Source: Myxococcus eversor
GTDB lineage: Bacteria > Myxococcota > Myxococcia > Myxococcales > Myxococcaceae
Assembly (NCBI RefSeq): GCF_010894455.1
Contig: NZ_JAAIXY010000008.1
Span: 62,001-126,000 of the forward strand
Reading direction: 5' to 3'
Length of the DNA: 64,000 bases
Made by a program: the position numbers and the translations under genes. Below, one piece after another: positions 1 to 11,758 of the stretch; the stretch's first letter is position 1, and each line of letters begins with the position of its first letter. Under the pieces are notes generated by a model. It did not search any database. It saw only the letters and a list, made by a program, of their open reading frames with translations, and was not told the origin of the DNA.

Positions 1-2
1 GC

Positions 3-1844
3 CTCGGCGGCGGACGACGACGCCACGGCAGTGACGGCTCGAATGGTTCCAACGGCTCGAATGGTTCGAACGGAACCAACGGCTCCAATGGCACCAACGG
101 TACGAACGGCACCAATGGTTCGAACGGAACCAACGGTTCGAACAAGCCGAAGCCGGGCACCACGACGACGAGCCCTGGCACTGACACTCGCACGGGTGCT
201 CCGACGGGTGGCCCCGAGCAGACCGGGCGTCCTCCCGGGAACCGGGTGGAGAACAGGCCCACGACTCCCACCGAGTACCGGGTGAACCCGGCGACGGGGC
301 AGTTGGTGCCCCTGCCTCCGACGGCGGCCCCCACGCGGCCCGAGGTGGGCACCGACAACACGGGACGTCCTCCCGTGCCCGTGGTGCGCAACCCGGAGCT
401 CCAGGGCCGCACGACGCAGGTGCGCTACGACGACGGCAAGGTGCGCATCGAGGCGGGCCCGGATGCGACGAAGGAGGACATCCAGGCGCACATGGAGACG
501 GCGCGCGTGCTCCAGCGCTACGAGGGCGCCACGGGCAAGGTGCGCCAGCTCATCGACAAGGTGAAGCAGGCCATCACCGGCATGCCCGGCTACGGCACCC
601 AGGGCTTCGAGTCGCGGCTGGAGGTGCAGAAGCTCTCAGGCATCCTCAAGAACCTGGAGGCCACGCAGGCCAGCCTCAACGACGCGGTCTCTGGCGCGAC
701 GGGCAAGACCACGCCCGCGACGGCAGACCAGCTCAAGGACCTGGAGCAGCGCATCGCGAGCGTGGAGAACCAGCTGCGCACCCATGCCTCCCAGGTGGAC
801 TCGCTCACCTCGGGGCAGGGCCACGTGGACATGGTGGACGATGTCACGCGCCCCCCCGCGGAGCGGATTCAAACGGCGCTCCAGAACACGCCCGAGAAGC
901 TCTACCCGCCCGCGTTGCGCGAGCAGTTCGCGAACGACACGCGGTTCCAGGAGACCTTCTCCAACATGACACCAGGAGAGCAGCAGCTCACGCTGGAGCG
1001 GCTCTCCACGCGGCGTTATACGCCCGAGCAGCTCACCACCGAGATGACCCGGCTGCGTGAGCAGCTCTCCACGGCGGCGGGCCCCATGAGCCAGGACGCC
1101 AGCCCGGAGCAGCGCACCTCCGAGCAGCGTGATGCCATCCTCAGGGACTTCCGGGAGGTGGGTGGCAAGCCTGGCCGCTATCAGACCTATGTCTCCGACT
1201 CGAACCTGGCGGCCAACCGCCAGCAGGTCTCCGCGATTCGCGACAACCTGAACGCCTTCAACCCCGACTCACTGATTGTCGTGGAGCGAGGTGGTGCGTT
1301 CCTGGGCGACGTCCTGACGCATGGCGACCCGGCGCTCGAGGCCAGGCGGACGACCATCGAGAAGGCCAAGGGCACCCAGCCCTACGACAAGATTCGCGAG
1401 GAGCTCGAGAGGAAGATCGCCAACGGGGAGACGCGCTTCGCCTTCGTGGATGCCTACATGGGTGGCGGCTTCGCCAACGGCCTCCAGAAGGTCATGGACG
1501 ACGTGCGCAAGGCGCATCCCGACAAGAACCTGGAGTTCCGCGTCAACTGGATGCGCGAGGAACTTGGGTTCGAGGACCAGGTCCCGTCCATCGGGAGCGA
1601 TGATGGTCGTCCGACGCTGCGGCTCCCGAGCTCCGGGTTGCCGGACTCGGGAAGCATCAGCCATCTGGAATTCAACGTGCCGCTCGTGATTGGAGATGAT
1701 GCGCCCGCGCTTCAGAACACCCAGGTGCCAGGGGAGTCGATTAAGATATTCGACAAGGATGGTCGCCTGAAGGTCGTGAACCCACGGGAAGGTGAGAGCA
1801 CTCGCGATTTGATCATCCGAGTGCTCAACGGAGAGGAGAGCTAG
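3..1844 (+). CDS. Toxin-like protein with Asn-Gly-Ser/Thr repeat linker and possible phosphoribosyltransferase-fold C-terminus (5' partial)
   Basis: The frame is open from the left edge, so the true start lies outside the window; the GTG at 246 is only an internal candidate. Bases 36-150 encode about a dozen tandem NGS/NGT tripeptides, a flexible low-complexity linker, followed by a Pro/Thr/Gly-rich stretch. A charged helical region follows (including RVLQRYEGATGKVRQL), of a kind I associate with large myxobacterial polymorphic toxins. The last 200 residues contain DSLIVVERGGAFLGDVL and RFAFVDAYMGGG, which resemble the two strand-loop elements of a phosphoribosyltransferase fold; this assignment is inference. 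The next gene starts 3 bases after the stop and may be its immunity partner. An interaction or secretion role is also possible. Confidence 0.75.
   Translation, partial: LGGGRRRHGSDGSNGSNGSNGSNGTNGSNGTNGTNGTNGSNGTNGSNKPKPGTTTTSPGTDTRTGAPTGGPEQTGRPPGNRVENRPTTPTEYRVNPATGQLVPLPPTAAPTRPEVGTDNTGRPPVPVVRNPELQGRTTQVRYDDGKVRIEAGPDATKEDIQAHMETARVLQRYEGATGKVRQLIDKVKQAITGMPGYGTQGFESRLEVQKLSGILKNLEATQASLNDAVSGATGKTTPATADQLKDLEQRIASVENQLRTHASQVDSLTSGQGHVDMVDDVTRPPAERIQTALQNTPEKLYPPALREQFANDTRFQETFSNMTPGEQQLTLERLSTRRYTPEQLTTEMTRLREQLSTAAGPMSQDASPEQRTSEQRDAILRDFREVGGKPGRYQTYVSDSNLAANRQQVSAIRDNLNAFNPDSLIVVERGGAFLGDVLTHGDPALEARRTTIEKAKGTQPYDKIREELERKIANGETRFAFVDAYMGGGFANGLQKVMDDVRKAHPDKNLEFRVNWMREELGFEDQVPSIGSDDGRPTLRLPSSGLPDSGSISHLEFNVPLVIGDDAPALQNTQVPGESIKIFDKDGRLKVVNPREGESTRDLIIRVLNGEES
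36..150 (+). repeat. Tandem 9-bp coding repeat (Asn-Gly-Ser/Thr)
   Basis: Degenerate 9-base units of the form ggttcgaac / ggcaccaac / ggctcgaat encode repeated Asn-Gly-Ser or Asn-Gly-Thr. The units vary at third positions but keep frame, which suggests selection on the protein linker, with expansion and contraction by slippage. Confidence 0.8.
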
Positions 1845-1847
1845 TTC

Positions 1848-2186
1848 ATGGCGCTGGCATGCCGCGAGTATGTGACGCCCTATCGCGCGGGCACGAAGAA
1901 GGACGACTACGAGCGGCTCATGGCGCTCAAGCAGGCGCTCGACCCGCTGCTCAAGCAGCGCAAGAGCCTGCGCTTCAAGGCGAAGGCCTTCCACAAGGTG
2001 GAGGAGCTGGAGAACGAGCTGCTGGACCCGAAGGTCGTCCTGAAGGTCTCGGGAGGAGAGCTCCCGGTCATCTGGCTCAACCTCACGTATACGCCGGGAG
2101 ACGTGTCCGCGGAGGCGCTCCAGCCGCTCGAGAAGCAGTTCAATCTGCGGCTGCTCGGTGAGTTCGTGGACGAGAAGGCCGTCTGA
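1848..2186 (+). CDS. Small hypothetical protein, candidate immunity partner
   Basis: 112 residues, no signal peptide or membrane segment, so probably cytoplasmic. The ATG is preceded by a purine-rich ggagaggagag stretch inside the end of the upstream gene, so translation is likely coupled. The protein is Lys/Glu/Leu-rich and predicted alpha-helical in its first two thirds, with a short beta-like end around LPVIWLNLTYTPGD. I do not recognise a family. Position immediately after a toxin-like gene, small size and cytosolic character fit an immunity protein; that role is inferred from context only. Confidence 0.7.
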   Translation: MALACREYVTPYRAGTKKDDYERLMALKQALDPLLKQRKSLRFKAKAFHKVEELENELLDPKVVLKVSGGELPVIWLNLTYTPGDVSAEALQPLEKQFNLRLLGEFVDEKAV

Positions 2187-2196
2187 TGTCGGGCGC

Positions 2197-2226
2197 ATGA
2201 GCCCCCGGGAGGTTTCGGGGGCTCAT
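2197..2226. terminator. Hairpin terminator between convergent genes
   Basis: A perfect 11-bp inverted repeat (atgagcccccg / cgggggctcat) with an 8-base loop lies between the rightward gene ending at 2186 and the leftward gene ending at 2253. There is no clear U-tract on either side, so it is a probable bidirectional stem-loop terminator rather than a textbook intrinsic one. Confidence 0.6.
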
Positions 2227-2252
2227 CGCCGCGCGGCGCTCTCAGGTCCGAC

Positions 2253-2906
2253 TCACGCTCCGCTCGCCGCCACCTCGTTCCACAGGCTCTCCCCTTCGAG
2301 CACCGTGTTCAGCGGTGCTCGCTTCAGGGCCACGTGCAGCAGCACCGCGGCGAGCTGGTCCAGGTGGATGGGGCGCAGGCCGCCCATCAGCGGCAGCTTC
2401 GCGAGCATGCGCAGCAGCGCGGGCGGGTGGTGGTACTCGCCCTCGAACGCGGGCGGGCGCACCACCGTCCAGGGGATGCCGCTCTCGCGCACCAGCCGCT
2501 CCGCTTCCGCCTTCGCCTTCAAGTACGCCCCCACCGGTCGGCCCGCGCCCACCGAGCTGAGCAGCACCAGGTGGTCCACCCCCGCGTGCTTCGCCGCCTC
2601 CACGAGCTGCCGCGTGGTGCCGATGTCGCTCGTCTCGTAGGTGTCTCCCGACGCGAAGCGCTTGCGCATCGTCCCGATGAGCTGGAGCACCGTGGTGCTG
2701 CCCTTCATCGCCTCCGCCAGCGGCTCGCCGCGCGCCAGCTCGACGACGGCCTTGCGCGGCCAGCTCTTCGCGGGCTCGGTGTCCGCGCTCTTGGGGCGCA
2801 CATGTGCAATCAACGGCACGTCGCGCGCCAGGGCCTGCTTCACCACGTTGCGCCCCGTGGCGCCCGTGGCTCCGGCGACGAAGAGAAGGCGGGACGGCTG
2901 CGTCAT
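2253..2906 (-). CDS. NAD(P)-binding SDR-like protein (NmrA / atypical SDR family)
   Basis: 217 residues. The N-terminus LLFVAGATGATGRNVV is the Gly-rich Rossmann dinucleotide-binding loop of atypical short-chain dehydrogenases. VLLSSVGAGRP, then YLKAKAEAERLVRESG and WTVVRPPAFEG, follow the usual order of the family: strand 5, the active-site-like YxxxK helix (here Tyr-Leu-Lys-Ala-Lys) and the substrate-side Pro-Pro loop. These proteins act as oxidoreductases, epimerases or redox-sensing regulators; substrate unknown. It sits 77 bases downstream of the phospholipase D gene on the same strand and could share its transcript. Confidence 0.85.
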   Translation of the reverse strand: MTQPSRLLFVAGATGATGRNVVKQALARDVPLIAHVRPKSADTEPAKSWPRKAVVELARGEPLAEAMKGSTTVLQLIGTMRKRFASGDTYETSDIGTTRQLVEAAKHAGVDHLVLLSSVGAGRPVGAYLKAKAEAERLVRESGIPWTVVRPPAFEGEYHHPPALLRMLAKLPLMGGLRPIHLDQLAAVLLHVALKRAPLNTVLEGESLWNEVAASGA

Positions 2907-2983
2907 GGCGGCGGCTCCAGCGTTGGGAAGAGAGGGCCCTCTTCAGCACACTGGAGGGTGGCTGCCCAGCCCGTCGGACGCGC

Positions 2984-4195
2984 TCAGCGCCGCGCCTGTC
3001 CGGTGTCGCCCACCTCGCGCGCGTGGGACAGGTCCTCCAGGAAGAAGGCCTCCATCTGCTTCGCGGCGTCCAGGTCCTCCATCACCAGCGAGCCCTCCTC
3101 CAGCACGTTGAAGGACAGCGGGTCGTAGTTGATGGAGCCCACCAGGACGAGCCGGTCATCCACGAGCATCGTCTTCGCGTGCATCATCGACGGCTGGTAC
3201 TCCCACACGCGCACGCCCGCCTCCAGCAGCGCCTCATACGACGCCCGCTGCGCCACGGTGATGATTCCCTGGTCGTTGAGGTCCCCTGGCGCCAGCACGC
3301 GCACGTCCACGCCCGCGCGCGCCCGCTCCCGCAACAGCTCCGACAGCGGCCCGTTCGGCGTGAAGTACGACTGCGCAATCCACAGCCGCTTCGTCGCCGC
3401 GCGCACCATCAACTGCGTCAGCCGCTCCGCGCGCGTCACCTCCGGGTTCGCCGTGCTGCCCACGAAGGCCGCCCAGCCCGCGCCCGCGTCGTCCAGCCCC
3501 GGCACCGGTTGCGCCAGCGTGGGGAAGTCGCTCACGGGCAACAGCTCTCCCGTCGTCTCCTGCCAGTTCTCCGCGAACGCCTGCTGCATCTGCTCCACCA
3601 CCGGGCCCACCACGCGCGCGTTCGTGTCGCGCCACTCCGACTCGCGCAGGCCCTCGCCCAGCCACTCGTCTTGAATCGCCAGCCCGCCGGTGACGCCCAC
3701 CCGTCCATCCACGACGAGCAGCTTGCGGTGGTTGCGCGCCAGGTTCTCGTCCGCGGGCAGCGGTCGGAACAGGTGCGCCCGACAGCCCGCGGCTTCCAGG
3801 CGCGGCTTCACGTTCGTCTCGAAGCCCGCGCTGCCCAGGGGGTCCACGAGCACTCGACACGCCACCCCCGCGCGCGCCCGCTCGGCCATCGCCTCCACCA
3901 GCCGGTCCGATGCGCGCCCCGGTCGCCAGATGAACATGACCAGGTGCACGGAGGAGCGCGCGCGGCCAATCTCCTCCACCATGACGTCGAAGACCGTGCC
4001 GTTGTTGGCCCACGTCAGCCGGTTGCCCGGCGCCATGCGCACGCCGACCGTCTGATACAGCGCCACCGCGAAGTCCGGCCCGTGCGAGCCCACCTCACCC
4101 GTGAGCTGGAACGGCTTCGACCGCTCCTTCGTGCACGCGACGGGACACCCCGTCAGCACCGACGCCGCCACCACCCAGGCCACCCACCACCGCAT
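2984..4195 (-). CDS. Phospholipase D / cardiolipin-synthase-like lipoprotein
   Basis: 403 residues. The N-terminus has a short hydrophobic stretch ending in the lipobox LTGC, so it is probably exported and lipid-anchored. Two HKD catalytic motifs are present, the signature of the PLD superfamily: NHRKLLVVDGRVGVTGG near residue 154 and MHAKTMLVDDRLVLVGSIN near residue 337. Length and spacing match bacterial cardiolipin synthase (phosphatidyl transfer between phosphatidylglycerol molecules), but those enzymes normally have N-terminal membrane helices, absent here. Hydrolysis or transphosphatidylation at the envelope are both possible. The following gene on the strand is the NAD(P)-binding protein. 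Confidence 0.88.
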   Translation of the reverse strand: MRWWVAWVVAASVLTGCPVACTKERSKPFQLTGEVGSHGPDFAVALYQTVGVRMAPGNRLTWANNGTVFDVMVEEIGRARSSVHLVMFIWRPGRASDRLVEAMAERARAGVACRVLVDPLGSAGFETNVKPRLEAAGCRAHLFRPLPADENLARNHRKLLVVDGRVGVTGGLAIQDEWLGEGLRESEWRDTNARVVGPVVEQMQQAFAENWQETTGELLPVSDFPTLAQPVPGLDDAGAGWAAFVGSTANPEVTRAERLTQLMVRAATKRLWIAQSYFTPNGPLSELLRERARAGVDVRVLAPGDLNDQGIITVAQRASYEALLEAGVRVWEYQPSMMHAKTMLVDDRLVLVGSINYDPLSFNVLEEGSLVMEDLDAAKQMEAFFLEDLSHAREVGDTGQARR

Positions 4196-4338
4196 GCGCC
4201 TTCGAGATAGGCACGCGCACCCCCTGGGTCATCCCGGAGGACGAGACAGATGTTCACCTGTGGATGTTTCAATCCACCTCGAATTCGGCAACCTGCCGGA
4301 TGCGGAGCGCACTGTCCTGTGCGTAGCATCCGCCCGCC

Positions 4339-4881
4339 TTGGACACCCGCGAGCCTCTCGTCTTCCCCCAGAGCTTTGAAGGCCTCATCCGCGCGCTGGG
4401 AGACCAGCTCGATGAGCGCTGCATCGGCCGGCTCAAGCAGGTGGGCATCGACACGAAGGGGCGTCTGGCGCCCGCGTATCCGCTGGACGTGTGGCTGGGC
4501 GCGCTGAAGGTGGCCGCCGACACGCTGGCGCCGCAGATGCCGCTGGAGGAGGGCGCCGTCGTCGTGGGCCGCCGCTTCGTGGAGGGCTTCGGCTCCACGC
4601 TCATCGGCAGCGCGCTGCTCACCACCGTGCGCCTGTTGGGACCTGAACGGATGCTGGCGCGCATGACGCGCAACCTGCGCACGGGCACCAACTACCTGGA
4701 GGCCACGCTGGAGCCTCGGGGACCCGGGCACTACGCGCTCACCTGCCGGCCCGTGGTGGTGGCGGGCTTCTACGTGGGCCTGTTCCTCGCGGGACTGGAG
4801 GCGAGCGGCGCTCGTCACCCCTCCGTGCAGGTGGTCCGTCGACAGGGCGAGGAAGCGGTGTACGACATCGCCTGGAGCTGA
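4339..4881 (+). CDS. DUF2378 family protein (myxobacterial TIGR02265 paralogue)
   Basis: 180 residues beginning with a TTG. LVFPQSFEGLIRALG at the start, VWLGALKVAADTLAPQ and GRRFVEGFGSTLIGSALL in the middle and GHYALTCRP near the end match the paralogous family expanded in Myxococcus (TIGR02265/DUF2378). Function is unknown; members are often near signalling genes and resemble heme-NO-binding-like folds only weakly. No signal peptide. The gene lies 17 bases upstream of the ExoD-like gene on the same strand and they may be cotranscribed. Confidence 0.85.
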   Translation: MDTREPLVFPQSFEGLIRALGDQLDERCIGRLKQVGIDTKGRLAPAYPLDVWLGALKVAADTLAPQMPLEEGAVVVGRRFVEGFGSTLIGSALLTTVRLLGPERMLARMTRNLRTGTNYLEATLEPRGPGHYALTCRPVVVAGFYVGLFLAGLEASGARHPSVQVVRRQGEEAVYDIAWS

Positions 4882-4919
4882 CCTGGGGTCGCCCGGCCGT
4901 GATAGTCAGCGGGGCGTCC

Positions 4920-5579
4920 ATGTCCACGCCCTCGCCGTCCTCGTCCTCCGCGCAGTTCTCCGACACCCAGACCCAGCTGTCCGCCACGTTGCGGGCCCTG
5001 GCCGCGCGGCTGCCCGAGTCGCTCACCGTGCGCGAGCTGATGCAGTCATGCGGCGAGCAGGGCCTGCTGCTCTTCTGCTGCATCCTCACCTTCCCCTTCC
5101 TCCTGCCGGTCTCCGTGCCCGGCGTCTCCACCGTGTTCGGCGCGCTCATCGTCCTCATCGGCGTGGGCGTGACGTTCAACCGCGTGCCCTGGCTGCCGCG
5201 CAGGCTGATGGACAAGAAGCTGGCGCGCGCATCGCTCCAGCCCGCGCTGGAGAAGGGCGCGGACGTCTTCACCAAGGTGGACCGCCTGAGCAAGCCGCGG
5301 CTGCTCGCGCTCACCCACGGCGCCAGCACCAACCGCTTCAACGGCTTCATGCTGTTCGTCGCCGGCGTGCTGCTGATGGCGCCGTTCGGCCTCGTGCCGT
5401 TCAGCAACACCCTGCCCGCGCTGGCCGCGCTGTTCTTCGCCATCGGCATTCTCCAGCGGGACGGTTACGCCATCCTGGCGGGCCATGGCATGACGCTGGG
5501 GACCATCGCCTACTTCGGCGCGCTCATCCTGGGCGCCATCCAGGGCGGCCGCGGCCTGGCGAGCCTCATCGGCCGCTGA
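4920..5579 (+). CDS. exoD: ExoD family membrane protein
   Basis: About 219 residues from the ATG at 4920 (a GTG at 4899 would add seven). A Ser-rich soluble N-terminus is followed by hydrophobic segments: LLLFCCILTFPFLLPV, STVFGALIVLIGVGVTF, a soluble loop, FMLFVAGVLLMAPFGLVPFS, LPALAALFFAIGILQRDG, and a final TLGTIAYFGALILGAI. The sequence LPVSVPG followed by IGILQRDG is typical of the ExoD exopolysaccharide-synthesis family (PF06055). ExoD influences exopolysaccharide production in rhizobia; the biochemical activity is unknown. Inner-membrane location is predicted. Confidence 0.85.
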   Translation: MSTPSPSSSSAQFSDTQTQLSATLRALAARLPESLTVRELMQSCGEQGLLLFCCILTFPFLLPVSVPGVSTVFGALIVLIGVGVTFNRVPWLPRRLMDKKLARASLQPALEKGADVFTKVDRLSKPRLLALTHGASTNRFNGFMLFVAGVLLMAPFGLVPFSNTLPALAALFFAIGILQRDGYAILAGHGMTLGTIAYFGALILGAIQGGRGLASLIGR

Positions 5580-5704
5580 ACATTCCAGCAGGCGGGCCCT
5601 CCTATCCTGGGGGGTGGTGGGCAGGCCGTCCCGTGCCGGGTGTGTAACACCCCGTGTATCAGCCGGGGAAAGCAACCCCCCGGATAACCTGAATCTTCGT
5701 TATC

Positions 5705-9263
<3,559 letters not shown>

Positions 9264-9271
<8 letters not shown>

Positions 9272-10148
9272 CGGATTGGAAGCGGGGGACGTCGCGTTGC
9301 TGGCCTGCCCGGCCTGCACGGGGACGCTGGTGTTCCACGGTCAGCAGGAGGAGGGTCGCCTGTCGTGGGGCTGGCTGCGCTGCGGAGGCTGTGGCGAGGC
9401 GTGGCCGGTGAAGCGGGGCCTCGCGCGGCTGTATCGCGAGGATGCGGTGCGCGGCACGGACCGGTTGATGCGCGTCATCTACGACGGGCTGCCCGCGCTG
9501 CATGACCCGCTGACGACGGTGCTGACGCCGCTGCTCCAGTCCGTCACCGAGTCGAAGATGCGCGCGGGCTACCTGCGCCGCCTGGAGCTGGGCGCCTTGC
9601 GTCCCACCGGGGATGGCGCGCCCCTGCGCATCCTGGAGGTGGGCGTGGGCGCGGGCGCGAACCTGCCGCTCATCCGCCGGGAGCTGGCCATGGGCCAGGA
9701 GGTGGAGGTCTGGGGCGTGGACCTGAGCGAGGGGATGCTGGAGCGTTGTCAGCGCCGGCTGCGCAAGGGGAGCTATCCGGGCGTGCGGCTGATGATGGCG
9801 GACGGGCACACGCTGCCGTTCCCCTCGGCCATGTTCGACCGGGTGCTGAGCGTGGGAGGCATTGGCGGCTATCGCGACCCGGCCGCGGGCCTGCGGGAGC
9901 TTGCGCGCGTGGCGAAGCCGGGTACGCCGGTGGTGGTGGTGGACGAGCAACTGGACGCGGCCCACCGCCCCTCGCTCTTCCAGCGCGCCGCGTTCCGCGC
10001 GCTGACCTTCTACACGCGCGACGCGCACTGTCCCCGGGAGCTTCTGCCCTCCCGCGCGATGGACGTGCTGGAGGAGCAGGTGTCGCCGTTCTTCTACTGC
10101 CTGCGCTTCCGGATGCCGGCCCTCGCGGTGGCCCCCGTCACGGGTTGA
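9264..10148 (+). CDS. Zinc-ribbon (Trm112-like) class I SAM-dependent methyltransferase
   Basis: 294 residues starting at a GTG that overlaps the kinase gene. An N-terminal zinc ribbon with CPAC and CGGC (about residues 13-45) precedes a methyltransferase type 11 domain. The SAM-binding motif I is ILEVGVGAGANLPL (about 118), the acidic loop VDLSEGML follows, and MMADGHTLPFPSAMFDRVLS is motif II-like. Substrate unknown; UbiE/MenG-like or secondary-metabolite methylation are possible. Translational coupling to the kinase suggests a regulated function. Its 3' end overlaps the convergent SDR gene by 11 bases. Confidence 0.88.
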
Positions 10149-10974
10149 GCACCAAATCCAAGAGGCGCAGCGTCATGCCTCCCGAGTAGTCGATGGTGGC
10201 GCCGTTGAACCAGCCGGCCTCGTCGCCGGCGAGCACGCTGACGAAAGTCGCGACCTCCTCCAGCGTGCACATGCGTCCGGCGGGGTTCATCCGCGCGTGG
10301 GCCGCCTCCAGCCGCGCCAGGGCCTCGGGTGAGTACACGTGCTTCAGCGCGGGCGTGAGCACCGTGCCGAACTTGAGCAGGTTCACCCGGTGCCCCTGGC
10401 CGCCCAGCTCCATCGCCAGGTAGCGCACGTACATCTCCAACGCCGCCTTCGACGCGCTGATGAGCGCCGTGTTCGACAGGTGCGTCTCGTCCAGCGAGTT
10501 CTGCAACCCGAGCAGCCTCGCATCCGGCGCTAGCATGTCCCCGGCCACCAGCGCCTGCGCCCAGAACACGAACGAGTGCGCCATCGTGTCGAACGTCCTG
10601 CGCATGCGCCGCGCGTGGAGCCGGTCCTCGCCTTCCGACAGGAATCGCCCCACGGATGCACCTGCAATCGAGTGGACGAAGAGCTTCACCGAGCGCGGCC
10701 CCGCCACCTCGCGCAGGGCTTGCACGCCCGCCTCCGCCGCCTCGGGTGTGGAGGCGTCCGCCTGCCACAGGAGCGCGCGCCGCCCGGCCTCCTTCACCTG
10801 CCGCTCCACCTGCGCCGCGCTGTCCACGTAGCGGCCCCGGTGCACTCCGAACACGTCCAGCCCGGGCTTGCGCGCCACCGCGTTGGCAATCGCCGCGCCC
10901 GTGCCCGACGAGGCCCCCAGGATGAGCGCCCACTGCCGCCCTCCGGTGCCTCTCTCCTCCTCCGAGTCGCTCAT
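10138..10974 (-). CDS. SDR family oxidoreductase, enoyl-ACP-reductase-like, catalytic Tyr missing
   Basis: 278 residues. LILGASSGTGAAIANAV is the N-terminal cofactor loop; VKLFVHSIAGASVGRF and LISASKAALEMYVRYLAMEL mark the central SDR core; HRVNLLKFGTVLTPAL and the AGWFNGATIDYSGGMTL end resemble FabL/FabI-type enoyl-ACP reductases and generic ketoreductases. The lysine of YxxxK is kept but the Tyr position is Ile, and no Tyr is found seven residues before it either. It is the last gene of a leftward operon with an acyltransferase and a FabH-like synthase, so a role in acyl-chain metabolism is likely, but activity is uncertain. A ggag ribosome site lies 3 bases before the ATG. Confidence 0.87.
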   Translation of the reverse strand: MSDSEEERGTGGRQWALILGASSGTGAAIANAVARKPGLDVFGVHRGRYVDSAAQVERQVKEAGRRALLWQADASTPEAAEAGVQALREVAGPRSVKLFVHSIAGASVGRFLSEGEDRLHARRMRRTFDTMAHSFVFWAQALVAGDMLAPDARLLGLQNSLDETHLSNTALISASKAALEMYVRYLAMELGGQGHRVNLLKFGTVLTPALKHVYSPEALARLEAAHARMNPAGRMCTLEEVATFVSVLAGDEAGWFNGATIDYSGGMTLRLLDLVLNP

Positions 10975-10999
10975 CGCTCCACTGCCTTCCCTGCTTCGC

Positions 11000-11758
11000 T
11001 CAGTCCATCGTCCCGGGCCGCCGGCCGCGTGCCCGGTCCAGCAGTGCCTGCACGGCGCCTGCCACTTCCTGGTGTGCTCCCAACATCGACTCCCTGTCGT
11101 CCGCGTCGAAGCCCGGCTCCAGATGGCGCGTCAGCGGCTCTCCCACCCACTGCGTCATCTTCACGGGGAAGGGCAGCGACAGCGGCCACACCCCCGTCGC
11201 GCCCAGCCCCAGCCACAGCGGCATCCGCGACGGCATCCCCACGCGCCGCCCCAGCGCGTACCCGTCATTGAGGCCCACGTAGGCGTCATCCATGCCGCTG
11301 CCCCCCACGGGGACAATCGGCAGCCGGTAGCGCACCGCCAGCCGCAGGTAGCCCAGCCGCTCGCCCCAGCTCACCCGGTAGCGATGCCGGAAGCTGCGAC
11401 AGCCCTCGCGCGTGCCACCGGGTTGCAACAGCACGTGCTCGCCTCGCGCCACCGCCTCCGCCAGCCGTGGGTCGTCTCCGGTGACGAAGCCCAGCCCGTC
11501 CACCACCGCGCGCATGCCGGGGATGCGGTCGAACGCGCCATGCGCCACGCCGTGCGGCAGGTAGCCCAGGTGCTCGTGCAGCGTCACCGTCAGCATGCAC
11601 AGGTCCACCGCGAGGGGACGCCCGTGATAGCCGACGATGAGCTTGGCCCCCGGACGCAGCAGCGGCTCCAGGTTCACCACCTCGTAGCGGTGGTAGCGCC
11701 GCAGCCACCCGAAGGCACCCAGCCACGCGGCGAGCGGGAGTCCGCCCGCGCGCTTCAT
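11000..11758 (-). CDS. Lysophospholipid acyltransferase (MGAT/DGAT-like LPLAT)
   Basis: 252 residues from the ATG at 11758, whose first bases form an ATGA overlap with the stop of the FabH-like gene. IVGYHGRPLAVDLCML carries the catalytic His, in a longer spacing than classical HX4D, and HVLLQPGGTREGCRSF corresponds to the PGG(A/T)RE acceptor-phosphate motif of the MGAT-like subgroup. IVPVGGSGMDDAYVGLNDG is also typical. It should transfer an acyl group from acyl-ACP or acyl-CoA to a lipid or glycerol acceptor at the inner membrane. Coupling with FabH-like and SDR genes suggests assembly of a specialised lipid. Confidence 0.87.
   Translation of the reverse strand: MKRAGGLPLAAWLGAFGWLRRYHRYEVVNLEPLLRPGAKLIVGYHGRPLAVDLCMLTVTLHEHLGYLPHGVAHGAFDRIPGMRAVVDGLGFVTGDDPRLAEAVARGEHVLLQPGGTREGCRSFRHRYRVSWGERLGYLRLAVRYRLPIVPVGGSGMDDAYVGLNDGYALGRRVGMPSRMPLWLGLGATGVWPLSLPFPVKMTQWVGEPLTRHLEPGFDADDRESMLGAHQEVAGAVQALLDRARGRRPGTMD

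Noticed and set aside
36-150. CRISPR-like or minisatellite array
   Set aside because: Units are 9 bp without spacers and keep a coding frame, so it is a protein linker repeat.
31-285. 84-codon frame over the Asn-Gly-Ser repeat
   Set aside because: Out-of-frame reading of the repeat (Arg/Thr/Met-rich); the partial toxin-like frame explains the region better.
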